From contig NW_006917096.1 of NCBI RefSeq assembly GCF_000516985.1, positions 1,287,606 through 1,351,605 on the forward strand: DNA of 64,000 nucleotides. Direction: 5' to 3'. Shown here one piece after another: positions 23,904 through 35,157 of the stretch (positions are counted from its first letter, which is position 1; each line of letters begins with the position of its first letter). The notes under the pieces were generated by a model. It was given only the letters and a program-made list of their open reading frames with translations. It ran no database searches and was not told the origin of the DNA. This DNA is from Pestalotiopsis fici W106-1 (lineage: Eukaryota > Ascomycota > Sordariomycetes > Amphisphaeriales > Sporocadaceae). The translations under genes and the position numbers were made by a program.

Positions 23904-26021
23904 ATGCGTCTCACGCATAAGCTCGCCATGAGCACTGCGCTCGCGCAGATGACTGCGGCCCTGGCCATGCCAAGCCACAACCCCTTCATCACCCAGAGAT
24001 CATCGGACTATGACCACGACTTTTACAGCAACACGACAATGGAGTATGACTTTGTGTGTATTGGATCTGGTCCCGGTGGTGGTCACATGTGCTCGAACCT
24101 TGCCATTGCTGGTTTCAAGGTTCTGCTCATGGAGGCTGGTGGTGACTCTGGTCTGGACCTCATCCAGCAGGTGCCGGCCATGAACATTGCCTCGACCGAG
24201 GACTGGAGCATGGAATGGGCGTACTACATTCACAAGTTCGACGACACGGAGATTGACAAGAGGGACACCAAGATGGTGTACAACACTACCGAAGGCAAGA
24301 AGTGGACTTCCTACAACGCCACGGGCAACCTGGGCACACCCGCCACTTCCGACCAGATTCCCGAGGGCGCTGAGCCTCTGGGTATCTACTACCCCCGTAC
24401 CGGTGCTCTGGGTGGTTGCTCGCGCCACAATGCTCTTTTCAGCATGCAGCCTTATGAGATGGACTGGGACGACATGGTCGAGCTGACGGGCGACAACTCG
24501 TACAACTCCACCAACATGCGCTCGTACTTTACCCGCATCACCGACGTCAGCTACGAGCCTCACGCAGCTGACTCTGGTACCTCGGGTTGGTACCCTCTGC
24601 AGGTCACCTCGCTGATCACCGCCGCCACTGATCTCAAGATCGTGTCCGTCCTGCTCGGTGCCGCCACTGCTTTCGGCCAGACCATCCTCGATGAGGTTGT
24701 CGATGCCGCCACCTACCTCGCCCGTGTCCTCATCAGCGACATCAACGCCCCCGGCCAGACCATGGTTCCTCAGGTCTACCAGGTACCCCTGGTCATGCGC
24801 GAGGACTCGCACCGTGGTGGTGTCTACGACTTGATTGTCAACACCGCCATGGCCACCAACGACGATGGCTCCCGCAAGTACTACCTCGACATCATGCTGG
24901 ACACCCTCGCCACCAAGGTCACCTTTGACACCACTGGCGACAAGCCCCGCGCTACCGGTGTTGACTACATGTCCGGCCAGGCTCTCTACCGTGCTGACCC
25001 CCGCAGCGGCGGTGCCCAGCCCACCGGTGAGGGCCACGTGAGCGTCACCAAGGAGGTCATCGTCGCCGGCGGTGCCTACAACACTCCCCAGATCCTCAAG
25101 CTCTCTGGTGTCGGCCCCAAGGCTGAGCTGGAGAACCTCGGCATTGACGTTGTCCTTGACCTCCCCGGTGTCGGTACCAACCTGCAGGACCGTTACGAGC
25201 AGACCATGGTCTCCAAGACCGAGACTCCCTTTGCTCTGACTGAGAAGTGCACCTGGCACCCCGACCCCGAGCTGGACCCTTGCATGAAGACTTTCGTCGA
25301 CGGTAACGACCAGGTCTCTCGTGGCGCCTACGCTTCCAACGGTATTGCTGTCGCTGTCATTCGCAACTCGACCACCTCTGCCCGCGGTGAGCCCGACATC
25401 ATGGTGCTCGGAGGACCCGCCAACTTCACCGGTTACTACTCTGGATGGTCGCAGGGCTGCACGGCCGACGCTCAGCACTGGGCCTGGATCATTCTCAAGT
25501 CCCACCAGCGCAACAACTACGGTACCGTCGAGCTGGCCTCCACTGACCCCCGTGACATGCCCGTCATCAACTTCCGCAAGTTCTACAACGACACCGAGGC
25601 TGCCCTGGATCTGACTGCCATCCGTGAGGCTTACGACTATGCCCGTGGCATCATGAACGACGTCATTCCCATTGGCGGTATCCTGTCTGGCTCCGACGGC
25701 TCGCTCCTTACCGGTCTCGATGAGATCCTTGAGGGTGCCTTTACCGAGGTGTGGCCCGGTGCCGATGTCACTGGCGACGACCTCGACCAGTTCATCAAGG
25801 ACGAGTCCTGGGGTCACCACGCCTCCTGCTCGGCCCCCATCGGTGCTGACGGCGACCCCATGGCCGTCCTCGACGGTGACCTGCGCGTCCGCGGCATTGA
25901 CGGTCTCCGTGTTTCTGACCTGAGTGCCTGCAACAAGCTGCCGGGTTACTTCCCCATGATGTGGATCCACCAGCTCGTTGAGAAGGTCAGCGAGGTCATT
26001 GTCGCCGAGTACTCGTCGTAA
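23904..26021 (+). CDS. Secreted GMC-family FAD oxidoreductase
   Basis: Single-exon 705-aa glucose-methanol-choline oxidoreductase. A signal peptide (about 1-21, ending ALA) sends it to the secretory pathway. The Rossmann FAD motif CIGSGPGGGHM is at about 52-62, and an acidic ribose-binding region follows (LLMEAGGDSG). The GMC signature with GALGGCSRHNALF lies near 165-180. The C-terminal catalytic region has SWGHHASCSAPIG, with the first catalytic histidine, and ends in PGYFPMMW, where many GMC enzymes have an N/H-containing motif; a PGxFP version also occurs in some fungal subfamilies. Several N-glycosylation sequons are present. It probably oxidises an alcohol, sugar or aromatic alcohol outside the cell; the substrate cannot be told. 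Codons are strongly C-ending, unlike the neighbouring HET/NLR genes, which suggests high expression. Confidence 0.92.
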   Translation: MRLTHKLAMSTALAQMTAALAMPSHNPFITQRSSDYDHDFYSNTTMEYDFVCIGSGPGGGHMCSNLAIAGFKVLLMEAGGDSGLDLIQQVPAMNIASTEDWSMEWAYYIHKFDDTEIDKRDTKMVYNTTEGKKWTSYNATGNLGTPATSDQIPEGAEPLGIYYPRTGALGGCSRHNALFSMQPYEMDWDDMVELTGDNSYNSTNMRSYFTRITDVSYEPHAADSGTSGWYPLQVTSLITAATDLKIVSVLLGAATAFGQTILDEVVDAATYLARVLISDINAPGQTMVPQVYQVPLVMREDSHRGGVYDLIVNTAMATNDDGSRKYYLDIMLDTLATKVTFDTTGDKPRATGVDYMSGQALYRADPRSGGAQPTGEGHVSVTKEVIVAGGAYNTPQILKLSGVGPKAELENLGIDVVLDLPGVGTNLQDRYEQTMVSKTETPFALTEKCTWHPDPELDPCMKTFVDGNDQVSRGAYASNGIAVAVIRNSTTSARGEPDIMVLGGPANFTGYYSGWSQGCTADAQHWAWIILKSHQRNNYGTVELASTDPRDMPVINFRKFYNDTEAALDLTAIREAYDYARGIMNDVIPIGGILSGSDGSLLTGLDEILEGAFTEVWPGADVTGDDLDQFIKDESWGHHASCSAPIGADGDPMAVLDGDLRVRGIDGLRVSDLSACNKLPGYFPMMWIHQLVEKVSEVIVAEYSS

Positions 26022-26788
26022 GACTAGTCTTGTCTGCCTCGCCACCCCCCTGCCTGTCTCATTAGCGATGATCTGATGTTGTCTTATTCCACTTCTACAT
26101 AATACATAAATATAGTACTTAGTTCAGCATATCCACATAACTTTAGACTAATGGAATCGGCCTCGTGGCCTCCTCGATATTTCTTCTTTTGATCAAATGT
26201 GAAAATCGTCAGTCTCCATAATCAATCATATCTGAAGATGAGGAAAACTTGCCCATGATTACTATTCATCGCAGCAGACTGGCTCGACCTGATCGGCAAT
26301 TCCCACCCCATAGTGCGATCGCCACGGGCGCTTGACAACTACTCTCCGTTATCACGGAGAATAATAAAGCGCCATGGACCTGGACTTTCAGTAGGCAATG
26401 GGGCTCATTTCGACCCTTGTCCTTGCTGAAGAAAATCAAGCGAAACACTAAGAAAGACCCTGGGCGGGTCAGGTACCGACACTATTGTCTGATTGTCTCC
26501 ATTAATAAGGGGGGCAACGAAGGTCAGGAACATTTCCTATTACGGGTCTTATATGGAATTTTCCATCTTCTTCTCCTTGCCTCTTCCTTACTGGCACAAG
26601 AACCAAAAAAACCACCACCCGGGATTGTGAAACGGCGGTGTCTGAGGCTGACCTCACCGACGTCCAGAGTTTAGTCAAGGCATCGCATGAACACAGCCGA
26701 CGGTGGATACGGATTGATTTTTCTTCTCAGGTCAGCTGGCTATTGAATTCTCGACGTCGTCATTGGGCAGGAAAGAGACTAAGAAACG
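26022..26788. other. Intergenic, terminator and promoter space
   Basis: The 3' region of the GMC gene and upstream region of the monooxygenase gene. No gene is visible. The two genes are co-oriented. Confidence 0.5.
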
Positions 26789-28246
26789 ATGGAGGCGATA
26801 CCATCATCAATGGCGGAGGAGAAGTTTCGCGTCGTCATTGTGGGTGGTGGCCCGGTCAGCCTGACGGCGGCGCACGCGCTGTACCGGGCGGGCATTGACT
26901 TTGTCATGCTCGAGGCGCGCGATACGTGTATCCCCGAGGAGGGCGCCAGTCTGCTGTCCTATGCTTCGACGCACCGCGTGTGGCATCAGCTCGGGCTGTA
27001 TACCGCCATGGAGGCCCAAAGTGCGCCCATTGAGTCACGGACCATCCTCACGCACGCCGGTCGCGTCTATCGCACTGGCTCGCCTGCCCTCTTCCACCGC
27101 AGGTTGTTTGGCACGCCGCCGTGGAACTTTCACCGGCGCGAACTCGTTCGGGTGCTTTATGATGCTCTTCCGTCAGACACGCGAGCTGCCTGCATCTTGA
27201 CGGGTAAGAAGGTGTGCGAGATTGCACCTGATGCGTCGGGCGTCACGGTTCGCTGCGAGGATGGTACCGTAGAGCGTGGAACCATGGTGCTCGGTGTCGA
27301 CGGCGTCCACAGCAAGACACGCGGCATGATGCGGACGCTGGCATTGAATGCCGGTGCCGAAAAGGCCCTCATTAACCCGGAGCGGCCGTACCGAGCCGAG
27401 TACCGCTGCCTATGGGGCACCTGCCCCCGCCCCGCGGCATGCCCGCCAAAGTCCAGCTTTGAGGCCCACGGCTCGGTGCGCAGTCTCATGTTCATGACGG
27501 CACACGACCAGAGTTGGTTCTTCTTGTATGAGCAGCTAGAGACACCCACGGATAATGCGCGCCGCGACTATGCCGAGGCGGATCAGGAACAGTTTGCCGC
27601 ACGCTTTGCCGGCATGCACGTTACGCCCGAGCTCGTGTTTGGCAAGGTCTGGCCCACGCGGACGGCTTGTGGCATGGCTGACCAGCTCGAGGGCGTCCTG
27701 CCGCACTGGCGTCTGGCGCCGGCGGCGGGTGGACGCGTCGTCCTCGCTGGTGACGCTGTCCACAGATTCACGCCCAACTTTGGCTGGGGTTACAACTCGG
27801 GCGTCAACGATGTGGCCGTTTTGACATCGCTGCTGCACGCCGAAGTGGTACAGAAGCGGTCGCCATCGGCACTCTCGGCCGAGGCCCTCGACGACATCTT
27901 TGCGCGTTACCAAAAGGCGCGCCAGATCGACGACAACATTGCCAACGTTGCCGCCAACAGCGCCAAGGTGACAAGGCAGAGTGCGCGCCCGCGTCAGTGG
28001 TTGGCGGCGGCCGTCTACTGGCTCCTCGAGCACGTCGTTCCGCTCCTTATACCCAACTTTGAAATGTTTGCGAGCAAGAAGGTCCTCGGCACAATCATGC
28101 GCCGTGGCCGCGTGCTCGACTTCCTCCCCGAGGATGCGTCCGCTTGCACCGATGCCCGCGTGTTTGGCGGCGAACTAGGATGGGATTTCCCGATCCCTAC
28201 CATTGCCGCCGCTGCTGGAAAGAGCGTGGCATTGAATTCGGAGTAG
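26789..28246 (+). CDS. FAD-dependent monooxygenase (PaxM/salicylate hydroxylase-like)
   Basis: Single-exon 485-aa class A flavoprotein monooxygenase. The N-terminal FAD-binding motif is VVIVGGGPVSLTAAHAL (residues about 15-31), where the third glycine of GxGxxG is Ser24. The second FAD motif, VVLAGDAVHRFTPNFGWGYN, is at about 315-335 and is typical of the group. Near the C-terminus a hydrophobic stretch (AAVYWLLEHVVPLLIPNF) is followed by a basic RRGRVLDFLPE motif, as in membrane-associated fungal epoxidases of meroterpenoid and indole-diterpene pathways (PaxM-like). No prenyltransferase, cyclase or synthase lies beside it, so it is either a stand-alone enzyme or works with an unlinked pathway. 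It hydroxylates or epoxidises using NAD(P)H and O2 (family knowledge); the substrate is unknown. Confidence 0.85.
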   Translation: MEAIPSSMAEEKFRVVIVGGGPVSLTAAHALYRAGIDFVMLEARDTCIPEEGASLLSYASTHRVWHQLGLYTAMEAQSAPIESRTILTHAGRVYRTGSPALFHRRLFGTPPWNFHRRELVRVLYDALPSDTRAACILTGKKVCEIAPDASGVTVRCEDGTVERGTMVLGVDGVHSKTRGMMRTLALNAGAEKALINPERPYRAEYRCLWGTCPRPAACPPKSSFEAHGSVRSLMFMTAHDQSWFFLYEQLETPTDNARRDYAEADQEQFAARFAGMHVTPELVFGKVWPTRTACGMADQLEGVLPHWRLAPAAGGRVVLAGDAVHRFTPNFGWGYNSGVNDVAVLTSLLHAEVVQKRSPSALSAEALDDIFARYQKARQIDDNIANVAANSAKVTRQSARPRQWLAAAVYWLLEHVVPLLIPNFEMFASKKVLGTIMRRGRVLDFLPEDASACTDARVFGGELGWDFPIPTIAAAAGKSVALNSE

Positions 28247-28545
28247 GATGGTGGATTGGTAGAAGAGTCAACTTTGTATCATTTTGTATTGTATTATGAC
28301 TTGTATGTTACGACGGGGTCGATGACATGTACTGTTTCATTTGTGCCCAGCATATTTCTTCCCGGCCCCTTCAAGCTTGAGTTTTAAACCGCTTTAGGCA
28401 GTGTTAATGGCAGGGACTCACTAATTCGCGGCGGCTAAGCCTTGTGAGGGGTAATATGTGGTGACAAGAAATAAAACTTACCGGCTTACCTACATTGCGC
28501 CAAAACCGCGATGCTTCAGTAAGTGATGCCAAGAACTCTGTCTGC

Positions 28546-31500
28546 ATGGTTCACACTGTTGAAAGAGCTGGAGCAACCATGGCTCATCGCCAGGATGCGG
28601 CCCAGGTGAAATTCGCCATCGAGGTGACGACGCAGCTCCAAGCGCATGCTTCTGCTGTCGCGGCCGACGAAAGTGTGAGGGGTTCCTTCCCCAGTCAGCT
28701 TGCTGGGTTGGCCTTCCACGTTCAACAGAATCTGCAACAACTCTTGGATTCACCAGAGACACGCCCAAAGCAAACTAGCCGAGGAGTATCGCAGTATCTG
28801 GAAATCATCGAGAAATTATATCAGGTATGATCATTATTGCCTACAATCACTATAACTAGCGGGCGGCTTCGACTCATGTTAGCGCAAACTAGTGGCCTCG
28901 TTCGACGACTAAACCTGCGAATTCCGGCGACCTTTTCGATCGCAAACACTACCCAAACATTATCAAGGTTCTGTCGCGAAAGGCTCTAGGAATCACGGTG
29001 CTCAAGAGTTTCGCGACCGACCCGAGGACGACAGAACTACGAAAAAAATTGACCAAGTCTGTCGAGAGGTTCCTTAAAACCATTGCGACCATCCCTACTC
29101 TCGAGCTCTCCAACGTGACATTACCAGAACAGACAAACACGGTGCGGGACGATTTTCAGTCACATATACGATCTCTCTATGCTGCCCTCTCGTCTCACTG
29201 CTTGTGCCATGAAAGCAATACAATTACAGCCAATCTGCGTCTAAACAAATGTTGCACACCAGGCGAGATTGAAAACAGCATTAATTTCAAATTGTTGTTC
29301 CTAGATCACCCACATAGTCGCACAAGTGATCCCCGTTGCCAATGGCAGGATGCCAGAATCTGCGTCGTTCAGCGAAGGTTCGCGAGTTCATGCACCAAAA
29401 CCACTCTATACAATTGTCCCATGCTAACATTGCGGTCAGGGGCGTCAAGTTTCGGGACGCCATTTTAGCTTCCACGAGCCAATCCAAGCATGGACAGTTG
29501 ATATCTTCAGATGCATTTTGCCAACTCATCACGAGACGTGCCCAGTCTCAATTGATGCTCACTGTATCTGAAAAGGGTCTCGTACTTGATGGGCATGGCC
29601 TTCCTTCACAAAGCCTTCTGCTCCGGTCGTCCAGCATCTCTCTTGCTGAGCTGCTACAAGTGACTAGACTTGATCCTAAAATGAGACTTTTGCTATCATA
29701 TACCATTGCCAAAGCATTCTGGCAGTTCTATGGCACCGACTGGATGCAAAAAGAGTGGACAAAGGACACTGTACACTTCATGTTCGAAAAATTATCGACT
29801 ATTCCAAAGGGTCTGCTGATCAATGAGCCCTTTCTTTCAGCACAATTCGGAAAACCGACTTGCCCGGACAGCGAAGACGAGGCGAGAATTCATTCGTTCC
29901 CCAAGATCCTCGCTCTTGGTATCATGTTGATCGAGATTGAACTTGGCATTAGTTTGGAGGAGAGGCGTACAGCAGATCACAACGGCATCGACGGTCTTCC
30001 AACAGTGAATACTAATTTACTCACGGCTTCCGATACTTTCAAAGATGTGTTGAAACAGAACTCCGCAGTCTTTAAGCCCTTGGTGGAAGCAATCGAGACC
30101 TGCCTGAAACCAGACCGATTTAACGAATACCAGAATGATGTTGCATCACTTCGCGAGGCACTAATGAAGCTCATCGTTGATCCCATTGAACAGTTGTACA
30201 TGGTTGCATGGGAGGATCCAGACAAATCAGACGTACGCCCAATCTCCGTACCGACATCTGACGACAAGGACGTCAGCCAACATTGTCATCTCCCATCTCC
30301 CCCTCCAGAAATACCGGTACAAATATCTAGCTCACATTTTGCAACTTGGGAGAACGGTCCACAGCCCAGACCCTACTTGCAACATTTGTCAGGAAGGTAA
30401 GAGAAGGAAATGCATTACCAGAGTCAATTAATTGACGGGTTGTCTTTAGTCATACGCCATCTCAATCGCCTCATTCTCAAGTTCGAGGAACCATATCTGA
30501 GCAGTAAGTCGGATCTTCTCCAAATCAGTAAAAAGGAAGCTGACATGGGGTTCAAAGTACTTCTGGTCTTTCTTCTGATGTATGGTTTGAGCAACTAGAC
30601 GATCTGAACTCGGTACTCCGAGCAAGACGGCAGGAGACAGATGCATTATGGCGCAAATCGCGAGTCGCAATTCTTGACACTGGCGTGCACGAGGACTTGT
30701 ATGACTCTGATGGGATGGTCAAGGACTACAAAGACTTTGTAGGCAATGATGACCAAATGTGGAGGGATAACGTGGGCCACGGAACGAATGCAGTCCGTCT
30801 GACCAAGAAGGTTTATAACATGGCTGAAATATATGTTGCTCGGGTATTTGAGACCTCCCAGGCTTCCAATGATACAGAGGCTCTTATGGCTCAGGTAAGT
30901 TGATGCGCCTCCGGTGATCAACCCAAGATGCTAAAGATTGACTAGGCTATACATCATGCTACAGATGTGTGGAATGCAGACGTTATCGTCATGCCTTCTG
31001 GGTTCCGGTCACATCATCAAGAAATCATGGGGGCGATTGAAAAGGCCAACCATTGCCGCGTCCTTGTGTTCGCAGCAGCTTCAAATTACGGTAACAGCAC
31101 GGAAATAGCATTCCCTGGCCGGCTTTACACTCACGGCAAATTGTTCTGCATGTTCTCCACGGACGCAAACGTGCGATGCCTACAGAGTCTCAACCCATCA
31201 CCTTTGGCGACTGCACGACACAGCTTTGCGATTCTGGGAGAGAATATAGTTCTCCACCCCAACGAGCCCTCGCTCTCGGGTACATCGTTCTCGACCATTA
31301 TCGCGGGAGCACTAGCCGCTCGTCTTTTAGACTTTTCTCGGCAACGGGGCATTCGTGAGCAGATACGTCACCGGGACCGCATGGAGACGGTCGAGGGAAT
31401 GTCGGCGGTATTTTCAGCAATGGTCATGGCCGTCGATAACAGGTATCACTGTATGACTCCTTGGAAGATTTTACCCAACATATCTGAGCCCGAGCCAACG

Positions 31501-31569
31501 AGGCGAAGACACAAGCGGCGAGATTACATTGGCGAAACAATTTCAAGAGCACTCGATAATCTGTATTGA
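28546..31569 (+). CDS. Intracellular subtilisin-like serine protease with helical N-terminal region (DUF7580-like)
   Basis: Model of 911 aa in six exons: 28546-28824, 28893-29377, 29440-30396, 30450-30503, 30558-30894 and 30946-31569; all phases join. Residues ~1-570 are a mostly helical region resembling the N-terminal DUF7580-type region of fungal NLR-related proteins. The rest is a peptidase S8 domain with the full catalytic set: Asp632 in VAILDTGV, His666 in VGHGTN, oxyanion Asn751 in AASNYGNS and Ser818 in SGTSFSTIIAGALAARLL. No signal peptide or propeptide is seen, so the protein is predicted to be cytosolic. The intron before GVKFRDAIL (29378-29439) has a weak GTTCGC donor but a CTAAC branch site. 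The first intron's 3' end is uncertain: using the AG at 28881-28882 gives a stop, while the AG at 28891-28892 keeps the frame open. Its nearness to the gasdermin-like gene suggests it activates that protein by cleavage (inference). Confidence 0.85.
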
Positions 31570-31940
31570 TTGATTGTACCTATCAACACCACACCATGGA
31601 CCTCGCTATTTTCCGGTGTCATATTCATGCTTTGCTTCTGGGCTTGCTACCTTGATAGGTCATGTTTGAATAGAAATATGATTATATCAGTGCAGGATAT
31701 CCCGAACCTTTTTACACCGTCTTGCGCCTGATATGCCAGTCCGCCGCAGCCTCACGTGCTGACATGCCCCATCGGGGTATTCAGTACCCCGGTCTCCTGC
31801 GCAAGGGGACCCTAAGTCTTGGTAGGCCCGTCAAGCGACTATAGCCTTGATTCTGCAGCAGTCTATATACCGTATACGTCGCCGTATCCGTCGTTGTCAG
31901 AGGAGTATCCGGTTTATATAACATATGGTGGGATGCCATT
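31570..31940. other. Intergenic between convergent genes
   Basis: Shared 3' region of the subtilase gene and the C2H2/NB-ARC-like gene. Nothing else is visible. Confidence 0.6.
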
Positions 31941-34900
31941 TTATGTCGGGTTGTCGTCATAGCCCGCTGCACCATTGGGTGGGATGGGCGAAGTATCATC
32001 ACGAGATTGAGGTGCTTGTGGCCGATTGCTCTTGTCATCTTTTGGTCTAAAAGTCAGACGTGCAGAAGAAGCACTTGCGACAGCATCTCGATATCTGTCT
32101 TCATCGCTGCTTTTATCGCGACTGATGGTGCTGTTATTGGTCTGGCTAAGAAGGTTGTCCGAAGCCAGAGATGCAGGAACAGCACTCGGGGTATCAATTC
32201 GATGTCTTTTTGCATAGTTGACATCATCAGTTCGATAGAAACTAAGCCCGGGGCGGCGGTAGAAGATTCTGTGCACATCCAGCGGCTCAGGAAGCGGCGA
32301 CTGCGGGTGCTTCTGAAAGCTAGTGATGATGACCGACCCCTGGTGTGATATTCTCGGCATTTGTATGCAGTCATCTTTGGCTGTATCTCGGCGCAAGAAC
32401 TCACCCAGGGGCATGAGAATGTTGTGGATGATGACTACCCACTGCTCTTTGGCTCTGCTGTTGGCTACCCGGAGCATGGCCTCAACAAGGCCACTGCCGC
32501 GGCCAGCCTGCACGAGAACGTCCAAAAAGTCCGGCGTGTCCAGGAGCTGCGAGGCCATCTGTCGAAATGCTTTATCCAGGTCGCCGATTCCCATCACCCG
32601 GTTGAAATCAGCCCCATCAAGATCTATAAAGAATATCCGTGAGCCAGGAGGCCTGAAGCGCAAAGCGAATTCAGAAAAAAGTGGACGTGCTGAAAACATT
32701 GGAATATCTAGAAGAGCCAGGAATCCGTTCTGTCTTCCAAATACGAAAGTTTCAAGAGCCTTGAAAAAGGGTGTGCTGTATCTCGGTTCCAGGTGAGGCC
32801 ATCGTGGAACGGTCAAGTCGAGCTTCGGCTTAATGGCTATAATAACATTAGTCGTCCATTGTTGCACAAACCTAACACAAGGGCCTCCTTGACTTACGCA
32901 GCTCATCTAACGTGGGGGTATTCTCTGAACGGATATCATTCAAGACTTCGAGCTCGATTTGAAGCGGGTCAAGAACGTCAATCACGAGGCTCTCGCCAGG
33001 TAGGTACATCGATGGAAGTGACGGAAAAGCAAAACTCCCTCCTTGAACCATCATTTGTAGCCGTGCAAGCGCATGCGGATATATTACTTGCAATTGATCC
33101 CATTCCCGATCATTCATAGAGGCGAAGGAATCTAGAAGACTGAAGCAGCGCGTGAGATCGACAGGAAGACCAGAGTCGCCTCCCTTCGTCCTGGCAAGGG
33201 AATGCAAGTGCTTTATCAGCGTGTTGATGCCCTCTGGAAGTAAATTGATTTCAATATACGGCTCTTTCTCATCCGAATCGTCCAAGTCAGTATTGATACT
33301 CAAGCCACCAACTGAACTATTCGAAATCGAGCCTTCCGTATCACGATTGACTCCTGGTGGTAGGCTCCAGAGGGCGAATTCATGTAAATGCTGAAGAATG
33401 TGCTGATCAACTGTAGTCTGTATCCCCACGGGCGTATGCGCGCACAGGGGGCAGGACGTGGCCTGGATGACCTGGCGTTCGCTGACGCGAGCCAAAGACG
33501 AGAGTTGTTGCACAGGTACGATGCCTCCATGAGCCTGTTGCATGTGTTCTTGCCATTGGACTGATGACCCAAAAACGCATAACTTGGTCTCGCTGGATGT
33601 GGGGAGGCAGAAATTGCATGTCCACATTGTTGTTGCGTGATATTCTCGAACGTGACTGATCAGTTCCTCCGAGGTCAAGTACATTTCATCCGCCAATGGG
33701 CACTCTTCGTAAAAGCACATATAAGGCAGGATATCATGAGCCACATGACCTCTGATCCACGGATTAGTTTCTGAAAACCGTATTTGATCTTGGGGATCAT
33801 GGTAGGTTACCTCCATCTCGAGCTGTGGCTCCTGTATTCAGTGGGGAGTACATCGGCACAGTAAGGACACTGTATGAAATCATCCGAGATTGGCTTTGGG
33901 CATTTAGGATAGTCTTGGCTGATGCCAATCTTGGTCATTTTGGTCATGACTGAAGGGGCTGCTTTGGGCGGCGCCAGTTGCAAGCCCAGTTGAGACCCAA
34001 TCTCGGTCGCGCTTCTTGCGATACTGCCGACTCTGGACTGAGCGCTAGACTTGACTGTACCGCCTGCTTTTGACGGCTCTGCTTTGACATGCGGCATCGG
34101 TGTTGGAATTGGCATTTTGATTTCTGGCATGAACGTCGAATCGTGCATTGGATCCTCCAGCCCGCCCTTGGCCTGGGGTTCGATTGGTCGCATGTCCTTT
34201 GTGGCCTCTACAATCCTATTCCTCCTGAGGACGTTGCCATGGATAAGACGCTTTTGCACTGGTGTGAGTAGATCAGTATTCATCTTATCTTGAAATACCT
34301 CGAAACTCGTCGGGTCTCCAACATCAAATTTGATGCTTCTAATCATGACCATGTTCGTCAATTGCTCCTTAAACTCGTTGAATTCCGACTCCCTGAGAGC
34401 AAGGGCTGCGTCTGCTCGTTTGAAGCGGAACTTTGTTCCCGATCTCCGAATCATGGATGAGAACCGCGTCAGCTGGGCAATAATCGTCCTGATATTGTAC
34501 ATTTGTAGAGAAAACGGTCCACCTTCTGATGTCGAGGCACTAGATTCAGAGCTTGCTTCATCATCGGAAAAGCCGGCGAAATCAAAGTCTTCGCCGCCTT
34601 GTTCGTCGAGTTCTGACGAGGCGACATCGCCAGTAGCTTCTGATGAGAGCTTCCTGTCTTGATCTCAGGTTAACTCATAAAATTCCATGTTCATGGTTAC
34701 TTCATGGACTCTTACCTATACTAATGCAATCTTCGAGATCTTCCGACAAGCCGCCCAGCAAAGCGACTATGATCCCGCTGACATCACTTCGGTTCCTCAC
34801 ACGATAGTCGAGCGATGACTTGCCAGAACTTAGAGCCTGCAGACCAAAAGCCCAGATGTTGAACTCGCCGCGGCGCATCTCGAACCAGGCCATGTGTTCG

Positions 34901-35157
34901 CCGTGTGTCAGAGACAGGCATTGTGCAAACAGTTGTTGGCAGGCTGCAGCCCGCTCCCGAATCGTCCCGCCGGACATTGCCACCTAGAAATGAAGCCGGA
35001 CGCGACCGACGCAGTATGAGTTTCCGATCAGCGTCGGCCGGCCATCGGGACAAATTGAATACTATGCACTGACCAAAAGCTCGCGCAACTGTATTTTGTC
35101 GTCACGATAATCGCCTTTGAGATCCGAAATGATGGCTCTCTGCAAGCTTGAATCCAT
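31941..35157 (-). CDS. C2H2 zinc-finger protein with degenerate NB-ARC-like C-terminus
   Basis: Model of 984 aa in five exons: 35157-35074, 34983-34716, 34663-33811, 33751-32898 and 32836-31941. The N-terminus (ERAAACQQLFAQCLSL, then FNIWAFGLQALSSGKSSLDY) and the zinc-finger block match the 'oxidoreductase acuF-like, C2H2 type' family. Cysteine/histidine clusters are CPYCADVLP (~384), WRGHVAHDILPYMC (~400-413), CNFC with two downstream His (~447-476) and CPLC followed by DQHILQHLHEFALWSLPP (~502-530). The intron at 33752-33810 (CTAAT branch) removes an apparent frameshift. Residues ~710-850 align with the start of fungal NB-ARC domains (ALRFR..GSRIFFIDLDG, then QWVVIIHNI, then GSVIITSF), but the Walker A loop is replaced by LLDIPMFSARPLF, so nucleotide binding is unlikely. 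It is divergent from the gasdermin-like gene across 255 bp. Confidence 0.78.

Noticed and set aside
24000..26045. A 681-codon minus-strand open frame
   Set aside because: It lies antisense to the GMC oxidoreductase, whose coding is certain; the frame arises from C/G-ending codons, and its Val/Gly/Asp-rich composition has no family match.
28825..28920. Possible stop-causing mutation early in the subtilase gene (KLVASFDD then TAA)
   Set aside because: Using the AG at 28891-28892 as acceptor keeps the frame open. I cannot exclude a real 1-bp insertion, so it is noted in the gene entry rather than called a pseudogene.
29336..29450. Apparent frameshift inside the subtilase gene between the WQDARIC and GVKFRD segments
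   Set aside because: A 62-nt intron (29378-29439) with a CTAAC branch site and correct phase removes it, so the gene is likely intact.
33752..33820. Apparent frameshift in the C2H2 gene after PTEYRSHSSRW
   Set aside because: A 59-nt intron with GTAACC, a CTAAT branch and CAG joins SSRWR to GHVAHD, restoring the family's WRxHV pattern.
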